A stretch of DNA of 21,902 nt from Priapulus caudatus (taxonomy: Eukaryota > Priapulida > Priapulimorpha > Priapulimorphida > Priapulidae). The translations under genes were made by a program, and so were the position numbers. Where the stretch lies: positions 91,115 to 113,016 of the forward strand of contig NW_014577575.1 in NCBI RefSeq assembly GCF_000485595.1. Reading direction: 5' to 3'. Below, piece after piece: positions 17,207-21,902 of the stretch (the stretch's first letter is position 1; each line of letters begins with the position of its first letter). The notes under the pieces are model-generated. The model worked only from the letters and a program-made list of their open reading frames with translations. It made no database searches and was not told the origin of the DNA.

Positions 17207-17468
17207 CTAAAATAAAACAAAATTAGCCAAAAATATAAAAAAATAAAATAAATAAGAGACAAAATTAGCCAATCAGAGCTGTCCCCTAGCGGATCACTAT
17301 CTCTCTCCTGTGCAAAATTCATCGATTTTCCCACGCCGTGATGATTGGGAGGTTTTTTGCCGTGCGTGACGTAAGAATGTTGAAATGCTATTAAGCTGGT
17401 GATTGGAGCGGGTGTACGTAATGTGTCAGTTGATTGCTGTAGCCAAGGCAACGTTATGAATGTTTCAG

Positions 17469-17539
17469 GAGCACCAGGCACGAATCCGAGTGGTATGGAA
17501 CCGCCCATACTCACACAAATGCCAAATCATTTATTACAG
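17469..17539 (+). CDS. raver: Exon: Pro/Gly/Met-rich linker
   Basis: The acceptor is TGAATGTTTCAG ending at 17468, with a canonical GTGAGT donor at 17540. The exon enters in phase 1 and leaves in phase 0. It encodes APGTNPSGMEPPILTQMPNH followed by LLQ. The composition (Pro, Gly, Met, Gln) is typical of the disordered C-terminal half of raver-like splicing cofactors. It joins directly in frame to the polyQ exon. Confidence 0.7.
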
Positions 17540-17901
17540 GTGAGTGCTGCCATCGCGTGGTGGTAATACTACTACTACTACTAATAATAATAATAATGAA
17601 TTCTGTTTCTGCTAAAAGATATGCATGTGGAAATAATAATCCAGTTCTCATTATTGTTTTTGTATACTGACTGTAAATTGGTCATTTTCAAAGGGATTTC
17701 TTTCAAATCAATATCTAACTATCAAACAACTAATGCTAGGTCTCTTCCTTTGAGAAAAGTGACAACTTACTTTGATGTAGGGCCTAATAACGTTAATTTA
17801 TCACACGCTGTTATTTAATGTCATTTTCATATTCAAGATATGAGTGAACACTGTATAAAAATCTATGCTGTGACTTACGTGTGATTTTCTACTATGCACA
17901 G
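17540..17901. other. Intron with (CTA)n/(ATA)n microsatellite
   Basis: The intron between the exon ending 17539 and the polyQ exon carries TACTACTACTACTA followed by ATAATAATAATAATG near 17567-17598. The remainder is AT-rich with no motif recognised. Confidence 0.7.
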
Positions 17902-18057
17902 AATGTTGTAGCCTTGCAACAAATGCAGTCCCTACTACAGCAGCAACAACAGCATCATCAACAACAGCAGCAGCAACAGCAACAACAACAGTTGCATGCA
18001 CGGGACAGTGCTAGGCTAAGTCAGCTAAATGCAAAACCACTGCAACCTAGTCAACAG
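17902..18057 (+). CDS. raver: Exon: polyglutamine-rich C-terminal region
   Basis: This exon has 52 codons, phase 0 at both ends, an acceptor ending TATGCACAG at 17901 and a donor GTAAAA at 18058. It encodes NVVALQQMQSLL followed by a glutamine tract broken by two histidines (about 17938-17991), then LHARDSARLSQLNAKPLQPS and QQ. The tract mixes CAG and CAA codons, which argues for selected coding polyQ rather than a simple CAG expansion. Gln-rich tails are common in RNA-binding and splicing proteins, where they promote self-association. The region is likely disordered. Confidence 0.75.
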
Positions 18058-18081
18058 GTAAAAATACAGGCATAGTATCAG

Positions 18082-18390
18082 CTAGTGATGTCACGATCAT
18101 CGATTATACTCGATCATCGGTTGAACAGTGGCTCGAACCAAGCGCCTAGTGATGTCACGATCATCGATTATACTCGATCATCGGTTGAACAGTGGCTCGA
18201 ACCAAGCGCTTGTTATCAAAATCCATAATCAATTTCATCAACAACAACAAAAAAATTTGGTTTTTTTTTTAATTTGAACAATCTTAAGCTTGAGATTGAG
18301 AATCAGTACATGTATTATACACACAATAGTAAACAGTGCAAAACAAACAGTAAACAGGGCAAAACAAGCACATGTATACACGCCGTCTCC
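18082..18390 (+). repeat. Dispersed repeat, copy B, with 64-bp head duplication
   Basis: From GATCATCGGTTGAACAGTGG onward this matches 7610-7830 through ATCAAAATCCATAATC, CATCAACAACAACAAAAA, the ACATGTATT segment and AAACAGTAAACAGG. The first 64 bp, starting CTAGTGATGTCACGATCATC, is present twice (18082-18145 and 18146-18209) with no differences I can see. The element lies in the intron after the polyQ exon. CTCGAACC on the plus strand reads GGTTCGAG on the minus strand, like a pol III B box, but no A box is evident. Confidence 0.8.
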
Positions 18391-18408
18391 GTCTCCTGCG
18401 GGGGGCAG

Positions 18409-18514
18409 TTCACGGCCCCGGCGGCGCGACGGCTCGGCCACTCGTATGCCAGCTATGGAGATGATGGTGCCAGGCGGCGGCCGCAGCAGGCCAGGGGCGG
18501 GCCGGCGGCACAAG
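18409..18514 (+). CDS. Candidate exon: Arg/Gly-rich tail
   Basis: This is a GC-rich segment after CTCCGTCTCCTG...GGCAG, an acceptor with a weakened tract, and before GTCGTG at 18515. If spliced to the exon ending at 18057 it is read in phase 0 as FTAPAARRLGHSYASYGDDG and then ARRRPQQARGGPAAQ, leaving in phase 1. The abrupt rise in GC relative to the AT-rich dispersed repeat just upstream, and the Arg/Gly/Tyr composition typical of RNA-binding tails, favour coding. A second open frame (MPAMEMMVPGGG...) exists here, so the reading is not unique. The donor is poor. Confidence 0.35.
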
Positions 18515-18608
18515 GTCGTGCATGAGCGCGAGCGTTGAAGGCGCATACACACGATGCAGGCAGGGTACACACGATGCAGGCAGGCGCGCCCTGCGGGGCC
18601 TGTCGCAG

Positions 18609-18646
18609 ACTGGCCGAGGCCAAACGGACTGCTGCCGAACGGGCAG
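18609..18646 (+). CDS. Candidate micro-exon (38 bp)
   Basis: The segment begins after GGGGCCTGTCGCAG and ends before GTAGGA at 18647. With the phase left by the previous candidate exon it would encode D-WPRPNGLLPNGQ and leave in phase 0. Consistent phase on both sides is the only support besides GC content. Alternative acceptors at 18580-18588 give longer versions. It may be non-coding CpG-rich sequence. Confidence 0.22.
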
Positions 18647-18659
18647 GTAGGACCAGCGT

Positions 18660-21350
18660 GAAGGGAGCGATGTGGGGAGGGTGTGAGAGAAGATGGGTGA
18701 GGATGAGTGAGAGATGGTGACGAGACGGAGATGGGGGGAGGGTGAGTGAGAGATGAGGGAGGGTGCAGTGAGAGATGGGAGGGTGAGTGAGAGATGGCGG
18801 AAGGTGTGCAGAGAGATGGGGGAGGGGCAGTGAGAGATGGGGAGGGGTGTGAGAGAGATGGGGGAGGTGCATTAAGAGATGGGAGGGTGTGAGAGAGATG
18901 GTGGAAAGACAGAGATGGGGAGGGTCAGTGAGAGATGGGGAGGTGAGTGAGAGATGGGGGAGGTGAGTGAGAGATGGGGGGGGTGTGAGAGAGCGTGGGG
19001 GAGGGTGAGTGAGAGATGGGGGGGTGTGAGAAGATGATGGGGGAGGGTCTTGAGGAGATGGGGGGAGGGATCAGTGAGAGATGGGGGGAGGGTGTGGAGA
19101 GATGGGAGGGTGAGTGAGAGATGGGGGAGGGCTGTGAGAGAGAATGGTGTGAGAGACGGAGATGGGGGCGGAGGGTCAGTGAGACGCCCATGGGGAGGGT
19201 GAGTGAGAGAATGGGGGAGGGAGTGAAGCAGAATGGGGGAGGGTGAATGAGAGATGGGGAGGGTGTGAGAGAGATGGGGAAGGGTGTGAGAGAGATGGTG
19301 AAAGACGGAGATGGGAGGAGGGATGTAGTGAGAGATGAGAGGGAGAGCGAGGGGTGGTGAGAGATGGAGGGGAGTGGAGTGGGAGGTGTGGAGAGATGGG
19401 GGAAGGCGTGAGTGAGGATGGGGGGGTGCGTGAGAGAGATGGGGGACGGTGTGAGTAGAAGAATGGGGGAGGGTGTGGAGAGATGGGGGAGGTGTGAGAG
19501 AGATGGGAGCGGCAATGGGGGAGGGTGTGAGCAATCGGAGAGGGATGAAGATGGGGAGGATGTGAGAGCGAGATGGGGAGGCGTGAATGAGATGATGGGG
19601 AGGGTGTGAGAGAGATGGGGGAGGGTGTCGAGAGAGAATGTCGTGAAAGACGGAGATGGGGGGAGGGTGTGTGAGAGATGGCGAGGGTGAGTGAGAGATG
19701 GGGGACGGAGTGTTGAGAGAGATGGGGAGGTGAATGAGAGATGGGGGAGGGTGTGAGAGAGATGCGGGAGGGTGGTGAGAGCAGATGGTGAAAGACGGAG
19801 ATGGGAGGAGGGTGAGTGAGAGATGAGGAGGCGTGAGTGAGAGATGGGGTGAGGGTGAGTGAAGATGGGGAAAGGGTGTGAGAGAGATGGGGGAGGGGAG
19901 TGAGGAGATGGGGAGGGTGGAAGAGATGGGGAAGGGTCAGTGAGAGATGGGGGAGGGTTCGTGAGAGAGATGGGGGAGGGTGAGTGAGAGATGGGGGAGT
20001 GTGAGAGAGAGGGGGAGGTGATTGAGGAGATGGGGGGTGGAAGAGATGGTGAAGACAGAGATGGGGAGGGTCAGTGAGAGATGGAGGGTGAGTGAGAGAT
20101 GGGGAAGGGTGAGTGAAGAGATGGGGTGAGGTGTGAGAGAGATGGGGAGGGTGAGTGAGAGATGGGAGAGGGTGTGAGAGAGATGGGGGAGGATGTGAGA
20201 GAGATGGGGGAGGCGTCAAGTGAGAGATTGGGGGGGTGTGAGAGAGATGGGGGGAGGCGTGAGTGAGAATGGGGGAGGGTGAGTGAGAAGATGGTGAGAG
20301 ACGGAGATGGGGGGGAGGGTGAGTGAGAGATGGGGGAGGGTGAGTGAGAGAATGGGGAGGGTGTGAGAGAGATGGGGGAGGGTGATGAAGATGGGGGAGG
20401 GTGTGAGAGAGATGGGGGAGGGTGTGAGAGAGATGGTGAAAGACGGAGATGGGAGGAGGCGTCGGGAGATGAGAGATGTGGAGTGAGAGTTGGGAGTGAG
20501 AAGTGTGAGGAGGGTGTGAGAGGCGATGGGGGGATGTAGACAGATGGGGGAGGGTTGTGAGAGAGATGGGGAGGGTGTGAAGAAGAGATGGGGGGAGCGG
20601 TCCAGTGAAAGATGGGGGAGGGTGTGAGAGGAGATGGGCAGAGGAATGAGTGAGAGATGGGGGAGGTGTGTGAGAGAGATGTGTTGAGCAGACGGAGATG
20701 GGGGGGAGGGCTCAGATGAGATGGGGGGAGGGTGAATGAGAGATGCATGGGGAAGTGGTTGAGAGAGATGGCGGGAAGGTGAATGAGAGATGGGGAGGGT
20801 GTGAGAGAGATGGGGAGGGTGAGATGAGAAGGAAGGAGATGGTGAGAGACGGAGAGGGAGGAATGGTCAGTGAGAGATGGGGAGGTGTGAGAGAGATGGG
20901 GAGGGTTGAATGAGCAGATGGGGGGATGTGAGAGCAGCGGAGCATGGGAGGAGGCGTCGCTGAGAGATGGGGAGCGGTGTGAGAGATGTATGTTTGAGGT
21001 CATGTGGAGAGATGGGGGAGAGTGTGAGAGATGTATGTGAAGGTCATGGAGAGATGGGCGGAGAGTGTGAGAGATGTATGTGAGGTATGTGAGAGATGGT
21101 GGAGGGTTGAGAGATTATGTAGGGTCATGTGAGAGATGGTATTGTGAGTCATGTGAGAGAATGGGAGGCGTGTGAAGAGATGTAATGTGAGGTCATGTGG
21201 GAAGATTGGGGGAGGGTGTGAAGAGATGTATGGTGAGGTCATGTGAGAGATGTATGTGAAGTCATGTGAGAGATGTATGTGAGGTCATGCTGAGAGGATG
21301 AGGGTAGTGTGTGGACGTGTGTGTGAGTGGTGAGAGACATGGTGGAAAGG
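18660..21350. repeat. 2.6-kb GA/G-rich minisatellite
   Basis: The array is about 130 degenerate copies of a 20-21 bp unit close to GAGAGATGGGGGAGGGTGTG, with variants ending GGTGAGT. From about 21000 the unit changes to one carrying GATGTATGTGAGGTCATGTG. Frequent one-base insertions and deletions break the period. A distinct marker, GGTGAAAGACGGAGATGG, recurs near 18715, 18900, 19150, 19290, 19640, 19785, 20046, 20290, 20435, 20685 and 20840. The minus strand is open in long frames only because the unit lacks stops. Dense GGG/GGGG runs on the plus strand favour G-quadruplexes. Confidence 0.9.
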
Positions 21351-21636
21351 TGTTGTGAGTGGATTTTGATTTATTCTGTGGATAGTTATATTGGCCCCTT
21401 CATGAAAGCGTAACTGCAATGTGTGATATAATTTAGTCCTCTCTTCGACAGCTTAGATAGCTTTAGCAGAAAATATTGTTAGTGCCTCAGATACTGAATT
21501 CATATAAACATAGTAGTCAGTTAACTTTTGTGTTTGAAAGAATTTGTTCAGAATGTATCAGATGGTATAGGAGCAAATTGTATTGCATCACTGAGGATAT
21601 GCTTCTACCATGATTTTACGGTTCTTTATTTTTCAG
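21351..21636. other. AT-rich unique sequence after the minisatellite
   Basis: Ordinary intron-like or intergenic sequence, with a good pyrimidine tract and acceptor at its end. I see no domain or RNA gene. The segment after 21661 up to the CT repeat is equally featureless. Confidence 0.6.
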
Positions 21637-21660
21637 CCGAGTTCTCATATGACCTCCTAA
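21637..21660 (+). CDS. Candidate terminal exon, PSSHMTS-stop
   Basis: A good acceptor (TTCTTTATTTTTCAG ending at 21636) is followed in phase 0 by CCG AGT TCT CAT ATG ACC TCC TAA, giving PSSHMTS and a stop. The phase agrees with the preceding candidate exon. The intron would be about 3 kb and would hold the whole GA-rich minisatellite. In another phase the sequence stays open to a donor-like AAAG-TAAGG at 21681, so an internal exon is possible. I see no clear AATAAA before the window end. Confidence 0.25.
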   Translation, partial: PSSHMTS

Positions 21661-21848
21661 GATCGCATATTCTATGCCAGAAAGTAAGGTGGGGTAACGT
21701 TAGAGGGTGTTAAGGTTTCTAGTAGGTTTGTTATGGTGTGAACTATTTGATTCGGGGAATTGTCCTGATTTTTTAATTACTAGGGCTGATGATGCAGGCT
21801 TTGTGTTCAACTTAGCTGTTAAGTGCTGTTTAATTTCACGAACATTCT

Positions 21849-21902
21849 CTGCTCTCTCTTCTCTCTCTCTCTCTCTCTCTCCCTCGCCTCCTCCCTCCTC
21901 CC
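21849..21902. repeat. (CT)n microsatellite
   Basis: CTCTCTCTT followed by an uninterrupted CT run and then CCTCCCTCCT to the window end. It continues beyond the window. Confidence 0.9.

Larger units (their letters stand above)
15452..21660 (+). other. raver: Gene span: raver-like RNA-binding protein (3' part of gene)
   Basis: This entry covers the 3' part of a spliced gene. Five well supported exons join without a stop: 61 codons, then 76, 78, 71 and 156 bp, with matching phases at every junction. The product has the second half of an RRM, a linker containing SLLPDP, then a Pro/Gln-rich tail. In raver proteins the third RRM ends in a segment like FCAPGPPGRSMLAALIAAQ and is followed by GLLPEP; here YSIPGISAAMMYGKLLMSN precedes GSLLPDP at nearly the same spacing. 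That is comparison from memory of the family, not a search. Raver proteins are nuclear cofactors of the splicing repressor PTB and also bind vinculin and alpha-actinin. The N-terminal exons (RRM1, RRM2, first half of RRM3) are not identified, so the start lies upstream or outside. The gene end (21660) depends on three tentative exons. Another PTB/hnRNP-L-type RRM protein is the main alternative. Confidence 0.65.

Noticed and set aside
18120-18210. Pol III B-box-like GGTTCGAG on the minus strand suggesting a tRNA-derived SINE
   Set aside because: No A box at the right distance and no cloverleaf; kept only as a test to run.
19176-20219. 347-codon minus-strand open frame rich in Ser, Pro, His and Leu, and similar long frames at 18872-19534 and 20071-21003
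   Set aside because: They are translations of the 20-21 bp minisatellite, whose complement lacks stop codons in several frames at once. No unique sequence, no start context and frequent indels.
1-21902. CRISPR arrays, bacterial operons, riboswitches or tRNA/rRNA genes
   Set aside because: The tandem arrays lack spacer-repeat structure, the gene is spliced, and no tRNA or rRNA signature was seen on either strand.

Overview
The window looks like nuclear DNA of a metazoan, most likely a marine invertebrate. The evidence is a multi-exon gene with GT-AG introns and consistent exon phases, interstitial TTAGGG-type telomere repeats, very abundant micro- and minisatellites, and at least one MITE-type DNA transposon. 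The phylum cannot be fixed. TTAGGG argues against most arthropods, and I see no recognisable vertebrate repeats. There is one assembly gap (10173-10197).

The only gene I can support well lies on the + strand from about 15452 to at least 18057. Five consecutive exons (15452-15634, 16450-16525, 16994-17071, 17469-17539, 17902-18057) join in one uninterrupted frame with phases 0-0, 0-1, 1-1, 1-0 and 0-0. The first encodes the second half of an RNA recognition motif followed by a linker that resembles RRM3 and its downstream region in raver proteins (ribonucleoproteins that bind PTB and vinculin). The rest encodes a proline- and glutamine-rich C-terminal region with a polyQ tract. Three further candidate exons (18409-18514, 18609-18646, 21637-21660) keep the phase and would end the protein with TAA, but they are tentative. 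The 5' exons, including RRM1, RRM2 and the start codon, were not found here.

The gene's introns are loaded with repeats. The intron before the RRM exon has an (ATA)n array that repeats the splice acceptor three times. The next has a tandem duplication of the exon end with its splice donor, and a PIF/Harbinger-like MITE with 27-bp inverted ends and TTA target duplications. The intron before exon 4 has an interstitial telomeric block. The intron after exon 5 has a dispersed repeat with a 64-bp tandem duplication. If the tentative 3' exons are real, a 2.6-kb GA/G-rich minisatellite also lies within an intron.

From 1 to 15140 I see no convincing gene. The stretch holds alternating GT/GC tracts (566-667, 11641-12130), a 61-bp minisatellite (1664-2480), a C-rich patch, a family of fold-back repeats (1-36, 7290-7510, 8010-8540, 9720-9960), poly-T and poly-A tracts, a palindrome next to the gap, a 143-bp tandem repeat with an inverted copy at 13058, a 230-bp polypyrimidine tract, and a 174-bp duplicated unit. 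A few short coding-like segments (3805-4246 +, 11322-11480 -, 12161-12397 +, 6973-7194 -) are listed at low confidence.
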